Shown: in pieces, positions 52,999-62,207 of the stretch
Numbering within the stretch: the first letter of the stretch is position 1
Layout: each line of letters opens with the position of its first letter
Assembly: GCA_946059305.1 (NCBI GenBank)
Contig: CAMGMU010000002.1
Coordinates: 1-64,000 of the forward strand
DNA length: 64,000 nucleotides
Source of the DNA: an uncultured Bacteroidales bacterium
Lineage (GTDB): Bacteria; Bacteroidota; Bacteroidia; Bacteroidales; Paludibacteraceae
Reading direction: 5' to 3'
The notes under the pieces: generated by a model
What the model saw: only the letters and a program-made list of their open reading frames with translations
What the model was told of the DNA's origin: nothing
The model's database searches: none
Position numbers and translations under genes: made by a program

Positions 52999-54156
52999 AT
53001 GACTACTTTTTCCAAATGGGTCAGTTGTTGGGGGAATGCCACTTCTATTACTGACCGTAAAGAATCTACTTACGCCCGTGATCTTACCCTCCGCTATCCC
53101 ATTCGTATGTGCTTTAGCGGAAGCAAGATTCGCATGCGTTTCAGTAACCTCACCGGTACCGAACCCGTTACGTTGACCTCTGTAGCAGTTTCCCTCCTTC
53201 GTAAAAACGAATGTGCGCCCACCAATAGTCGCCATCTTACGTTTATCGGAAATGCAGAAGGAGTGATTCCTCCGGGAAAAGAAATCGTATCAGATGAACT
53301 CCCTCTTTCTATCGAGGCAGGCGACACCTTGGTCGTTTCCATCTACTTAGGTGAGTTTACCCAAATGAATGCAGGCACCCTCATTACGGGCCCGCTTTCC
53401 AAAGGCCAATATGCCTATGGCAATTTTGCTGATGAAGCCGTTCTTCCGCGCGATCTGACCCGCAATACGAATTGGTTTTATTTCTTAAACACCATCGATA
53501 TCTTTACAGAAGCCGATAATTTTGCGCTTATCTGTTTTGGCGATAGCATCACGGCTCAATCTTGGCCTGATTACCTCAGCATTCGTGCAGTGGAAGAAGA
53601 TTGCAAGCATGTAGCAGTCATTCGTAGGGCTGTAAGCGGCACCCGTATCCTCCGCCAGTATGATTGCATCACCTATCAGGCGTATGGACTCAAAGGAGCC
53701 ACCCGTTTCCCCATAGAGATTGATTCTGTATCAGGAGCCAGAGCGGTGATTATCCAGCATGGTATCAATGATATCATCCATCCGGTAGGTGAAGCAGATA
53801 ATTGTTTCCGACCATGGTCGGATTTGCCTACAGTCAGAGACTTATGCGATGGGGTGGAGCAACTGTATATCAATCATGCTCGAGCTCGTGGACTCTCTGT
53901 TTGGAGCGCTACTTTATTGCCCATCTTAGGATGGCGTACTTATCTTCCCATGCGCGAAACCATGCGGCAGCAGTTCAATGATTGGTTGCGCTCGTCATCG
54001 CTCTTCGATGACTGTGTGGATTTTGACCAAGCTGTTCGCGATGCTGCTGACCCTCGTGCTTTTGCTCCCGGATTCGATTCGGGCGATCATCTCCATCCCT
54101 CAGAACAGGCTTATGCAGCTATGGCTGCTGCCGTTCCGCTTGCTCTTCTTCAATAA
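52999..54156 (+). CDS. SGNH/GDSL-type esterase or lipase
   Basis: The 385-residue protein has an N-terminal beta domain (about 1-170) and an SGNH hydrolase domain. Its catalytic Ser is in ALICFGDSITAQSW (block I), the Asn in IIQHGINDIIHP (block III), and the Asp/His pair in DSGDHLHPSEQAY (block V). The layout of a jelly-roll-like domain before SGNH recalls CE2-type carbohydrate esterases. There is no signal peptide from the ATG at 52999, so it is probably cytoplasmic; an in-frame start further upstream is less likely because of the leader. The substrate is unknown. Confidence 0.8.
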   Translation: MTTFSKWVSCWGNATSITDRKESTYARDLTLRYPIRMCFSGSKIRMRFSNLTGTEPVTLTSVAVSLLRKNECAPTNSRHLTFIGNAEGVIPPGKEIVSDELPLSIEAGDTLVVSIYLGEFTQMNAGTLITGPLSKGQYAYGNFADEAVLPRDLTRNTNWFYFLNTIDIFTEADNFALICFGDSITAQSWPDYLSIRAVEEDCKHVAVIRRAVSGTRILRQYDCITYQAYGLKGATRFPIEIDSVSGARAVIIQHGINDIIHPVGEADNCFRPWSDLPTVRDLCDGVEQLYINHARARGLSVWSATLLPILGWRTYLPMRETMRQQFNDWLRSSSLFDDCVDFDQAVRDAADPRAFAPGFDSGDHLHPSEQAYAAMAAAVPLALLQ

Positions 54157-54170
54157 ATCGCACCCACAAA

Positions 54171-54204
54171 AATCCTCCCCACCGATAGCTCGATAGGGAG
54201 GATT
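54171..54204. terminator. Bidirectional terminator between hydrolase and symporter genes
   Basis: AATCCTCCC (54171-54179) pairs perfectly with GGGAGGATT (54196-54204) between converging genes. Confidence 0.75.
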
Positions 54205-54223
54205 ACTATTTCTGATAGAGGCC

Positions 54224-56764
54224 TTATTTTCGTTGCAATACTTGCGTGAGCTGACGGATGCCGCCATAGCCCTTCACCAATGTAGAGGCATCTACCCAAT
54301 CCACCATCACATCATGCTTCCTCAGCTGATTGCCCAGTTCAATGGACTGCCCTTGAATGGCCACGATATGTCTTGGGGCGATAGTGAGGTAGGTGTTAGC
54401 ATAATGAGCAGCATCTTCGTTAGAGATACGGATAATCTCCACTCCTCGGTTCTCCAGCCATTCTCTATAGCCTAAGCCGCTTGCAGCCAACGCGTAATTG
54501 CCCGTCTGCTCGTTTTGTTCACCGGCTTGCTTCACGTAGATATCGCAACTCAGGTAAGCTTCGTCACCTTCCTTGGCATCATAGCGGTTCGCACAGAGCG
54601 TTACCAAGTCCTTATCTATAATATTAAAATAGGTGTCAAGGGCCATCTGCTTCTGAATGCGCATCTTATCGTGCACCACCACTACTGTATCGTGTCCAAT
54701 ACAGTTAGCAGCCATCAACTGCTGAATGGCGGCCATGTTCGTGCGCAAACCATCGCCTATTACCGATACCGTACCAAAGGCCAGATAATCATCGCCCTCC
54801 ATATACGCATCTTCGCCCGTTACACAATATATCGGGTGAATGCCCAAATGCGAGAGACAATAGCGCACGAGTTCCACTTCATCAGCTCGTTGCTGAGAGT
54901 TCATCCTGCCCATCACTATGCCAGCGGGCGTTACGATTGCTTGCCCACGCATGAAATACAGGTTGCTCAAAGGAGTCTGACTATAGGTGGCTTCTACACC
55001 TGTGTTCTTGTCCGTTGGGCTGAGACTTACAGTCGGACGAAGAAGGATGGTGCGAATCAAGTCTTCCTTGCTCATCTGCAGGAGCGTCTGACGTTCGTAT
55101 GCATCATCGGCTGGTTCATAACGCAGAGATTTCTCAGCAAGCGACTCAAGTGAATCCCGTTGCATCGAATACAACACCTCCTCTATCGTATATACTTCGC
55201 AACCCTGTTTCTTGAGTTGAGCCTTAATGGCATCATGCTGCTCTGCCGCCTTCTCAATACTGAAATAGCTCTCAAACAGTCCCGCTGCAGGATGAATAAC
55301 GCCATCATACAACTCGCGACCGGGAGTATGCATCAGCACCATCTTCGACTGCTCATATTCAGCCTTCGGATACGATACTACCACCTGTTCGGCTACTGGG
55401 GCACTCGGACGCTCTATCGAATTGACGCCATTAATAAACATGTAGAAAATAATAATCGGACAAACGTAACGAGCCAACCAGTAAAAACCTTTTACCATCT
55501 TTGACTTGTATCTGCCGTCAGATGTCAATTCGTTGAATACCAATTCTTTATCTACTAACTGACCTACCAATATACAAGCAGCTATTCCGCCTAATGGGAG
55601 GATGAAATTGGAGGTCAAGAGATCCGTGAAATCAAATACCGTGAACCCTAAAATCTTGAGACTGGAACCCTCAATCTGACTCAGTGCGCACACTACTGAA
55701 AGCGCACCTACCAAAACAAAGAGTATCGCCAATGCGGCTACTCGGTTTACCGGTTTTCCGCGGAATTTCCACTCCTCAGATATATAAGCTGCTCCTGCTT
55801 CCAGCAGCGAGAACGATGACGTGATGGCTGCAAAGAACAGCAATACAAAAAACAGCACACTGACAATCCGTCCGCCCGGGAGTTGCGCAAATAGCGGAGG
55901 CAAGGTCTTAAACACCAGTGCAGGACCGCTCGTTACCTCTACACCATACGTAAATACGCTCGGGAAAATGGCTAATCCGGCCAATATCGCCATCAATACC
56001 GTGGCGGCCGTTACCGTTAGCGACACGCTTACCAAACTCTGATCTTTCTGTATATAGGAACCATACGTCACCATGGCCGCCATACCCAAACTCAGTGAGA
56101 AAAACGACTGACCAAGCGCCATGATGATCGTCTGACCCGTTACTGCACTCCAGTCAGGCTTCAGCAAGAATGCAGCTCCCTTGGCCCAACCATCCTGCCA
56201 AATGGATACGATGGCTAGCATCAGGAGAATAAGGAACAAAGCGGGAATCATAAACTTCGAGCAACGCTCGATACCTTTACTTACGCCAAACGCCAGAATA
56301 ATGCAGTTCATCCCCAAAAACAGTACTGTCCAAAGCACCGGTCGCCAACTATTGATGAAGCCATCAAACAGATCCGACATCTCAGCGTACGTCATCCCCT
56401 CAAAGCCATAACATATGCTATGGAATATATATTGGAGCGACCAACCTGCCACTACACAATAGAAAGCCAAAATAGTGAGGCCCGCAAAAATCTCAATGCC
56501 GCCTACTGCACCCCAACCTTTGCTGCCGCCTACACGCACAAAACTCCGATACGTGTTGCTCTGACCTTTCCTGCCAATCACAAACTCTGACAGCATCACT
56601 GGTACCGAAATCAACAACGAAATAACGATGTAAATAATTAAAAAGGCCGCGCCACCATTCTGACCGGCAACGTAGGGGAATTTCCAAATGTTTCCCAGGC
56701 CAACGGCGGAACCTGCTATGGCCGCCATCGTACCAAACTTACTTGCAAATTGGTTTCTTGCCAT
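54224..56764 (-). CDS. NSS sodium symporter fused to a degenerate arginine-deiminase domain
   Basis: The 846-residue protein has two parts. Residues 1-446 are a neurotransmitter:sodium symporter with eleven membrane segments and the helix-1 sodium/substrate motif GSAVGLGNIWKFPYVAGQNG. Residues 462-846 align along their length with arginine deiminase: VLMHTPGRELYDGVIHPAAG, LSNLYFMRGQ (601-607), MEGDDYLAFG (655-664), VIGDGLRTN, KQMALDTYFNIIDKDL (705-720) and LVKGYGGIRQLT (829-840). Family residues lost are the NLYFxRD Asp (Gly607), the MHLDT His (Ala708) and the RCMS Cys (Gln838); Glu656, Asp659 and Asp710 remain. So it cannot work as a deiminase. Eleven segments with a cytoplasmic N-terminus put this domain in the periplasm. 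A sensor or substrate-gate role is inferred. It has its own promoter and stands alone. Confidence 0.9.
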   Translation of the reverse strand: MARNQFASKFGTMAAIAGSAVGLGNIWKFPYVAGQNGGAAFLIIYIVISLLISVPVMLSEFVIGRKGQSNTYRSFVRVGGSKGWGAVGGIEIFAGLTILAFYCVVAGWSLQYIFHSICYGFEGMTYAEMSDLFDGFINSWRPVLWTVLFLGMNCIILAFGVSKGIERCSKFMIPALFLILLMLAIVSIWQDGWAKGAAFLLKPDWSAVTGQTIIMALGQSFFSLSLGMAAMVTYGSYIQKDQSLVSVSLTVTAATVLMAILAGLAIFPSVFTYGVEVTSGPALVFKTLPPLFAQLPGGRIVSVLFFVLLFFAAITSSFSLLEAGAAYISEEWKFRGKPVNRVAALAILFVLVGALSVVCALSQIEGSSLKILGFTVFDFTDLLTSNFILPLGGIAACILVGQLVDKELVFNELTSDGRYKSKMVKGFYWLARYVCPIIIFYMFINGVNSIERPSAPVAEQVVVSYPKAEYEQSKMVLMHTPGRELYDGVIHPAAGLFESYFSIEKAAEQHDAIKAQLKKQGCEVYTIEEVLYSMQRDSLESLAEKSLRYEPADDAYERQTLLQMSKEDLIRTILLRPTVSLSPTDKNTGVEATYSQTPLSNLYFMRGQAIVTPAGIVMGRMNSQQRADEVELVRYCLSHLGIHPIYCVTGEDAYMEGDDYLAFGTVSVIGDGLRTNMAAIQQLMAANCIGHDTVVVVHDKMRIQKQMALDTYFNIIDKDLVTLCANRYDAKEGDEAYLSCDIYVKQAGEQNEQTGNYALAASGLGYREWLENRGVEIIRISNEDAAHYANTYLTIAPRHIVAIQGQSIELGNQLRKHDVMVDWVDASTLVKGYGGIRQLTQVLQRK

Positions 56765-56852
56765 ACTATTGGATTTTAGATTAAGTTTCTCTTTTACCTC
56801 TTCATTAGAGGTTTTCGTGTGCTTTTATGGTAAAATTTAGTAAAAAATCGCG

Positions 56853-56884
56853 CAAAGATACTACTTTATTTGGAATTATGCAAA
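56853..56884 (-). promoter_or_regulatory. Promoter of the symporter-deiminase gene
   Basis: Read on the minus strand: TTTG (56884-56881), 20 bases, TATCTTTG (56860-56853). The leader is about 85 bases. Confidence 0.75.
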
Positions 56885-56923
56885 TTTTCTCGAAAATAAT
56901 TTTTTTATTTCAAAAAAAAGCAC

Positions 56924-56931
56924 TAACTTTG
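56924..56931 (+). promoter_or_regulatory. -7 box of the outer-membrane protein gene
   Basis: TAACTTTG lies 59 bases before the ATG at 56990. The -33 position holds TTTT rather than TTTG. Confidence 0.55.
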
Positions 56932-56989
56932 CACCCGACTTATATCTTTGGATAACTATAGGTCCTTAAGAAAGTCTAACCATTATATC

Positions 56990-57952
56990 ATGAATATGCA
57001 CACTTACCGAAAATTTCCGATGCTTATCATCGGACTTGTGTTGTCGTTATCGCTCTTTGCTGCAGAGGAGAATGTGCAACCCAAAAAATCTTTGCTGCCT
57101 GATTATTCTCAGAAAATCGGTTTTACCTATGGAGTGGGTGCCGATATCGTCAGTAACTATATCTGGCGAGGATTGTATGTAGGTGGATTGGGCGTTCAAG
57201 CCGATGCCAATATAGGCTATGGAGGACTCTTCCTCGATATGTGGTGGAACTTCTCGGCTTGCGATTGGACCTTCAGCAAAAATGGATTCAACGTCCCTTC
57301 CCATACCCTCGCTCCTGGATTCAATGCCGAGCTCGATATGACTATCGGATTCTCCAGATGGGGACTCACGGTCATGTTCATGCACATGTATTATTTTGAC
57401 CGAGAGAAAAATGCCGATGGATCACTCGCCAACCCCAGCCGATATTTCGACTTTGGCAATAAACTGGCCGGAGGTATCACCCAAGAATGGCGAATCAAGT
57501 ATCGCGTGAGCGACCAGTTGCCCCTCTCCATTCTCTGGTGCACACGTACCTTTGGTCGAGATGGATACATGCAGGATGCCAGCGGCACCCAAATCTCAGC
57601 TGCTGAATACTATAATTTAGATAAACAGGCGCAAAGCGCGTGCACGCTCAAGCGCGCGTATTCCTCTTATCTTGAATTAGGCTACGATATCTATATGCCT
57701 AAAAACCTCTGCCTTGAAGCCAGGGTCGGACTCACCCCATGGAAGAGCCTCTACACGGGCATGCAAGGGGACTTCGCTTTTTGTAACGTAAGTGCCAAAC
57801 TCAATTGGCATAAATCCATCTCTGAGCATTGCCTCATGACCGCTTTCGCCAACCTCATGATCAATCCTTACGATATGGCTACCGATTTTTCAATCAATTC
57901 TTCTCGAAATCCTTTCCTCTGGAATATCGGTTGTGGGTTCTATCTCAGGTAA
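56990..57952 (+). CDS. Predicted outer-membrane beta-barrel protein
   Basis: The 320-residue protein has a signal peptide (IIGLVLSLSLFAA) and alternating beta strands to the end, closing with WNIGCGFYLR. Near the N-terminus it has GADIVSNYIWRGLYVGG, a motif shared by many Bacteroidota proteins of porin or TorF-like type. I cannot name a substrate. I chose the ATG at 56990; the open frame extends to a TTG at 56948, close to the transcription start. Confidence 0.75.
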   Translation: MNMHTYRKFPMLIIGLVLSLSLFAAEENVQPKKSLLPDYSQKIGFTYGVGADIVSNYIWRGLYVGGLGVQADANIGYGGLFLDMWWNFSACDWTFSKNGFNVPSHTLAPGFNAELDMTIGFSRWGLTVMFMHMYYFDREKNADGSLANPSRYFDFGNKLAGGITQEWRIKYRVSDQLPLSILWCTRTFGRDGYMQDASGTQISAAEYYNLDKQAQSACTLKRAYSSYLELGYDIYMPKNLCLEARVGLTPWKSLYTGMQGDFAFCNVSAKLNWHKSISEHCLMTAFANLMINPYDMATDFSINSSRNPFLWNIGCGFYLR

Positions 57953-57984
57953 TACAATCCAATTGAATTGAAAATCAGTTTTTT

Positions 57985-58028
57985 AACGACCGAATCGGTA
58001 GCTCTCGTCAGGTATCGATTCGGTCGTT
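57985..58028 (+). terminator. Terminator before the polysaccharide locus
   Basis: AACGACCGAATCG (57985-57997) pairs perfectly over 13 bases with CGATTCGGTCGTT (58016-58028); TATG follows the T pair. Confidence 0.8.
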
Positions 58029-58047
58029 TATGTAAACCCAAAAATTA

Positions 58048-58057
58048 CCCCCCCCCC
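58048..58057. repeat. Run of ten C
   Basis: A homopolymeric C tract lies about 60 bases upstream of the -33 box of the polysaccharide locus. Such tracts slip easily. Confidence 0.9.
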
Positions 58058-58118
58058 ATTTGGCTTTTATACCAATTTAAAGATATTTTAAAAAAAAGTG
58101 CACTTTTTTGTAAAAAAT

Positions 58119-58150
58119 TTTGCTTAATTCAAAAATTTTTTGTAACTTTG
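58119..58150 (+). promoter_or_regulatory. Promoter of the surface-polysaccharide locus
   Basis: TTTG (58119-58122), 20 bases, TAACTTTG (58143-58150). The leader is only about 17 bases. Confidence 0.8.
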
Positions 58151-58172
58151 CGCGCTCTTATAGTAAAAGCGT

Positions 58173-60113
58173 ATGAAATCTTTAATAACAAAATTCACAT
58201 CTTGGTACTTTAGCAAGAGTGCGCTTCCTTATTGGTGCGTGCTGATTATTGATTGGCTGATTGTAATGTTTGTCGGAATTGCGGCTCATTATTTTGCAGT
58301 TGGCGGAACATGCTTCATATGTACGTTTTGGAGCTACCTTTTGGGACTGTTTGTTTTGTCCCTCGTATATGTTTTGTTCTTCCGTATTCGAAAAACCTAT
58401 ACGGGAATACTTCGTTACTCCGGTTTCGTTGATCTCAGCCGAATAGCATCTGCTGTATTGATGGCGGCCATCCTGGGATTGGCGCTCATCCGCTTTGATA
58501 TCCATTACGTTTCGCTCACCCCTTCTTTCCACTTTGTTTTCCCCTCGCTTAAGGAGCAAATGATGATTGCGGTGGGAGCAACGGTGCTGATGTGGCTCGA
58601 ACGAATCATCGTGAAGACGCTTTATGATGAGATGCGTTTCTCATCCACCAGCCAACGTACGTTTATCTATGGTATTAAAGATGGAGGCGTCAGTCTCGCA
58701 AAGTCGATTCGCAGCCAAAACCCCATGGTGTATAACCTCCGAGGATTTGTGGCACCTGATGATGAATTGCATTTTAAGGGAACGCCTGAGATGCTCCTCG
58801 GATTGCGTGTCTTTAGAGATGACGAACAACTGCTTAAGACTATCGCAGATATGCATATCACTGTGCTGATTGTCAGCCCGCTCCAGAGCGAACATTTCCG
58901 CGAGCAAACAAAACTCGTGAATGGGCTCATCGAGAAAGGTGTGAAAATCAAAATGCTGCCCGCGGAAATAGAGTGGGATGGCAAGTCCGACCTCCTCCAT
59001 CAGAACCTCAAAAACGTGGATATCGAAGACCTGCTGCCGAGAGATAAGATCGAAGTGGATATGAATGCCATCGGGCAAATGCTTCACGATAAGGTCGTTA
59101 TGGTTACCGGAGCTGCCGGTTCTATCGGATCGGAAATGGCTCGTCAGGTGGCTAAGTTCGAACCACGAAGACTCATACTCATCGATCAGGCTGAAACGCC
59201 TATGCACGATGTACGGCTATATATGACCAAATATCATACCGACCTCAACTGCGAGACCATCGTCAGTTCTATCACCAACGCTTCACGTATGGAGGAAATT
59301 TTCCGCCAGTTCAAGCCCGATTATGTCTTCCATGCAGCTGCATACAAACATGTGCCTATGATGGAAGATAATCCTGCTGAAGCCGTACAAAACAACGTGT
59401 ATGGCACACGTGTGATTGCCGATTTGGCCGTTAAATATGGCACCAAAAAGTTCGTGATGATCTCCACCGATAAGGCCGTCAACCCTACCAATGTCATGGG
59501 GTGCTCCAAGCGCATATGTGAGATATACTGCCAAGCGCTGAATAAGGCTATAGAAGATGGTACTGTTAAGGGTGTGACGCAATTTGTCACCACGCGTTTT
59601 GGCAACGTCTTAGGCTCCAATGGTTCCGTCATACCGCTCTTTAAATCGCAGTTGGCACATGGTGGACCGCTTACCGTTACGCATCCTGATATCATCCGTT
59701 TCTTCATGCTCATTCCTGAAGCATGTAGATTGGTGCTCCAAGCGGGTACCATGGGAAATGGAGGCGAGATTTATGTCTTCGATATGGGCAAACCTGTGCG
59801 TATCGCTGATCTGGCGCAACGAATGATTGACCTATCTGGAGCTAAAGACGTAAAAATACAATTTACCGGACTCCGAGATGGCGAGAAACTTTACGAAGAG
59901 GTGCTCTCTGATGCTGAGCAAACCAAACCCACTTCGCACCCCAAAATCATGGTGGCAGCCGTTCGTGAGTATCCCTATGATCTCGCTTTGAAAAACGAAA
60001 AAGAACTGCATCAAATATCTTTCACCTACGATGATATGGCTATCGTCAGAAAGATGAAGGAAATCGTTCCAGAGTTCAAGTCCCGCCATTCCAAGTATTG
60101 CGCGCTCGACTAA
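58173..60113 (+). CDS. Membrane-bound nucleotide-sugar 4,6-dehydratase (CapD/FlaA1-like)
   Basis: The 646-residue protein has an N-terminal membrane part with four or five helices (about 15-150), a CoA-binding-like Rossmann region (about 160-275), and a C-terminal dehydratase domain. That domain has the NAD motif VTGAAGSIGSEMARQV (about 310), AAYKHVPMMEDNP and STDKAVNPTNVMGCSKR. In this last motif Met stands where most short-chain dehydrogenases have Tyr, as is usual for this family. It probably converts UDP-GlcNAc to a 4-keto-6-deoxy sugar for surface polysaccharide. It leads an operon with gmd and rfbA. Confidence 0.9.
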   Translation: MKSLITKFTSWYFSKSALPYWCVLIIDWLIVMFVGIAAHYFAVGGTCFICTFWSYLLGLFVLSLVYVLFFRIRKTYTGILRYSGFVDLSRIASAVLMAAILGLALIRFDIHYVSLTPSFHFVFPSLKEQMMIAVGATVLMWLERIIVKTLYDEMRFSSTSQRTFIYGIKDGGVSLAKSIRSQNPMVYNLRGFVAPDDELHFKGTPEMLLGLRVFRDDEQLLKTIADMHITVLIVSPLQSEHFREQTKLVNGLIEKGVKIKMLPAEIEWDGKSDLLHQNLKNVDIEDLLPRDKIEVDMNAIGQMLHDKVVMVTGAAGSIGSEMARQVAKFEPRRLILIDQAETPMHDVRLYMTKYHTDLNCETIVSSITNASRMEEIFRQFKPDYVFHAAAYKHVPMMEDNPAEAVQNNVYGTRVIADLAVKYGTKKFVMISTDKAVNPTNVMGCSKRICEIYCQALNKAIEDGTVKGVTQFVTTRFGNVLGSNGSVIPLFKSQLAHGGPLTVTHPDIIRFFMLIPEACRLVLQAGTMGNGGEIYVFDMGKPVRIADLAQRMIDLSGAKDVKIQFTGLRDGEKLYEEVLSDAEQTKPTSHPKIMVAAVREYPYDLALKNEKELHQISFTYDDMAIVRKMKEIVPEFKSRHSKYCALD

Positions 60114-60137
60114 GACTGACAATTTTTGAATATCCTA

Positions 60138-61256
60138 ATGAAAAAGGCTCTCATAACCGGTGTCACCGGTCAAGATGGTTCCTATCTATCTGAGTTCCTC
60201 CTCGCTAAAGGCTACGAAGTCCATGGCATCATCCGCCGGTCTTCTGTGGATTATCGCGAAAGAATAGCTCATCTGGAAGGAACCCCACATTTCCACCTTC
60301 ACTATGCCGACATGGGCGACTCCATGTCGCTCGTCAAACTCGTAGGCAAAGTGCAGCCCACCGAGATCTATAACCTTGCCGCACAATCGCATGTGCAGGT
60401 CAGCTTCGATGCGCCTGAGTTCACGGCCGATGTAGATGCAGTGGGCGTGCTTCGTATCCTTGAGGCAGTGCGCACCAACCATCTGGAGAAGACCTGCCGT
60501 ATCTATCAGGCATCTACCTCCGAGCTCTATGGCAAGGTAGAAGAAGTGCCGCAAAACGAGAACACCCCCTTCCACCCATACTCTCCCTATGCTGTGGCAA
60601 AGCTCTATGGCTATTGGATAGTCAAGGAATACCGTGAGGCCTATAATATGTTTTGCTGCTCCGGCATCCTCTTCAACCACGAGTCCGAACGCAGAGGCGA
60701 GACCTTCGTTACCCGCAAGATCACCCTTGCCGCTGCACGTATTGCCCAAGGCAAACAGGACTGCCTCTATCTCGGCAACCTCGATTCGCTTCGTGACTGG
60801 GGCTATGCCAAGGATTATGTAGAATGCATGTGGCTCATCCTCCAGCACGACACCCCTGAAGACTTCGTCATAGCCACAGGCGTGCAACATACCGTACGTG
60901 AGTTCGCTACCCTCGCTTTCCACCATGCCGGCATCGAACTCCGTTGGGAAGGGGAAGGCATTCAAGAAAGAGGCATCGTTGCTGCTGTCTGCGAGACCGC
61001 TTGTGCCAACGTGAAAGTAGGCGATACCGTTGTAGCAGTATCCGAAGACTTCTACCGCCCAACCGATGTGGTTAACCTACTCGGGGATCCTGCTAAAGCC
61101 AAAGCCAAACTCGGATGGAATCCGCAATCTACTACCTTTGAGCAACTCGTTGAACTCATGGTCAACCATGATATGGCTAAGGTGGCAGCAGATGATGCTG
61201 CGGCTAAGGTGCATGTCAACCTTGCTGAATACCTCGAAAAGGGAATCGTCAAATAA
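60138..61256 (+). CDS. gmd: GDP-mannose 4,6-dehydratase
   Basis: The 372-residue SDR enzyme has the NADP motif [31 protein letters not shown], the catalytic Thr/Ser region [18 protein letters not shown], and the YxxxK pair in [30 protein letters not shown] is diagnostic for GMD. It makes GDP-4-keto-6-deoxymannose, the precursor of GDP-fucose and related sugars. No fucose synthase (fcl) follows in the window. I chose the ATG at 60138; it lies 24 bases after the CapD-like stop. Confidence 0.95.
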   Translation: MKKALITGVTGQDGSYLSEFLLAKGYEVHGIIRRSSVDYRERIAHLEGTPHFHLHYADMGDSMSLVKLVGKVQPTEIYNLAAQSHVQVSFDAPEFTADVDAVGVLRILEAVRTNHLEKTCRIYQASTSELYGKVEEVPQNENTPFHPYSPYAVAKLYGYWIVKEYREAYNMFCCSGILFNHESERRGETFVTRKITLAAARIAQGKQDCLYLGNLDSLRDWGYAKDYVECMWLILQHDTPEDFVIATGVQHTVREFATLAFHHAGIELRWEGEGIQERGIVAAVCETACANVKVGDTVVAVSEDFYRPTDVVNLLGDPAKAKAKLGWNPQSTTFEQLVELMVNHDMAKVAADDAAAKVHVNLAEYLEKGIVK

Positions 61257-61267
61257 TCTTATGTAGT

Positions 61268-62143
61268 ATGAAAGGTATCGTTTTGGCCGGAGGATCCGGC
61301 ACTCGATTATATCCCATCACCAAGGGCATCAGCAAGCAACTCATGCCTATCTATGATAAGCCCATGGTCTATTATCCCATCTCTGTGCTCATGCTCGCGG
61401 GGATTCGGGAGATTCTCATTATCTCTACGCCCTTTGACCTCCCCGGATTCAAACGACTCCTCGGGGATGGTTCGGACTATGGCGTACATTTTGAGTATGC
61501 CGAACAGCCCTCGCCCGATGGACTCGCGCAGGCGTTTACCATAGGTAAAGAATTCATCGGAAACGATTGTGCTTGTCTGGTTCTCGGAGACAATATCTTT
61601 CATGGTGCAGGTTTCACAAAGATGCTTCGTGAGGCCGTTCGTACGGCCGAAGAAGAACATAAAGCCACTGTCTTTGGCTATTGGGTTTCCGATCCCGAAC
61701 GCTATGGTGTGGCTGAGTTCGATGAGGATGGCAACTGTCTCTCCATCGAAGAGAAACCCGCCCATCCCAAGTCTAATTATGCAGTGGTCGGCCTCTATTT
61801 CTATCCCAATAAAGTAGTGGATATTGCTGCTTCTATCCAGCCCTCCGCACGTGGAGAATACGAGATCACTACCGTCAATCAGCAATTTCTTGCCCAAGGT
61901 GAACTCAAAGTGCAAACGCTCGGCCGTGGTTTCGCTTGGCTCGACACCGGCACACACGACTCACTCTCTGAGGCTTCTACTTATGTAGAAGTGCTCGAGA
62001 AAAGGCAAGGACTCAAAATCGCTTGTCTCGAGGGCATTGCTTATCGCCAGGGTTGGATCACCAAAGAGCGCATGCGCGAGCTCGCACAGCCCATGCTCAA
62101 AAATCAATATGGGCAATATCTCCTCAAACTCATTGCAGACTGA
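61268..62143 (+). CDS. rfbA: Glucose-1-phosphate thymidylyltransferase
   Basis: The 291-residue nucleotidyltransferase has the signature [52 protein letters not shown] and [12 protein letters not shown]. It makes dTDP-glucose from glucose 1-phosphate and dTTP, the first step to dTDP-rhamnose and other deoxy sugars. rfbB, rfbC and rfbD are not in the window. It starts 11 bases after gmd and is cotranscribed with it. Confidence 0.96.
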   Translation: MKGIVLAGGSGTRLYPITKGISKQLMPIYDKPMVYYPISVLMLAGIREILIISTPFDLPGFKRLLGDGSDYGVHFEYAEQPSPDGLAQAFTIGKEFIGNDCACLVLGDNIFHGAGFTKMLREAVRTAEEEHKATVFGYWVSDPERYGVAEFDEDGNCLSIEEKPAHPKSNYAVVGLYFYPNKVVDIAASIQPSARGEYEITTVNQQFLAQGELKVQTLGRGFAWLDTGTHDSLSEASTYVEVLEKRQGLKIACLEGIAYRQGWITKERMRELAQPMLKNQYGQYLLKLIAD

Positions 62144-62145
62144 TA

Positions 62146-62186
62146 GCTCATCGCTCACCGCTCACCGCTCACCGCTCATAGCTCAG
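62146..62186. repeat. Tandem GCTCAYCGCTCACC heptamers
   Basis: Five to six units of the CGCTCAC type stand between rfbA and the NusG-like gene. Confidence 0.7.
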
Positions 62187-62207
62187 GACCATCCATAATG
62201 AAGAATC

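Noticed and set aside
54224-56764. Active arginine deiminase or agmatine deiminase call for the symporter's C-terminal domain
   Set aside because: The catalytic Cys and His and one Asp are replaced, so the fold is kept but the chemistry is not expected.
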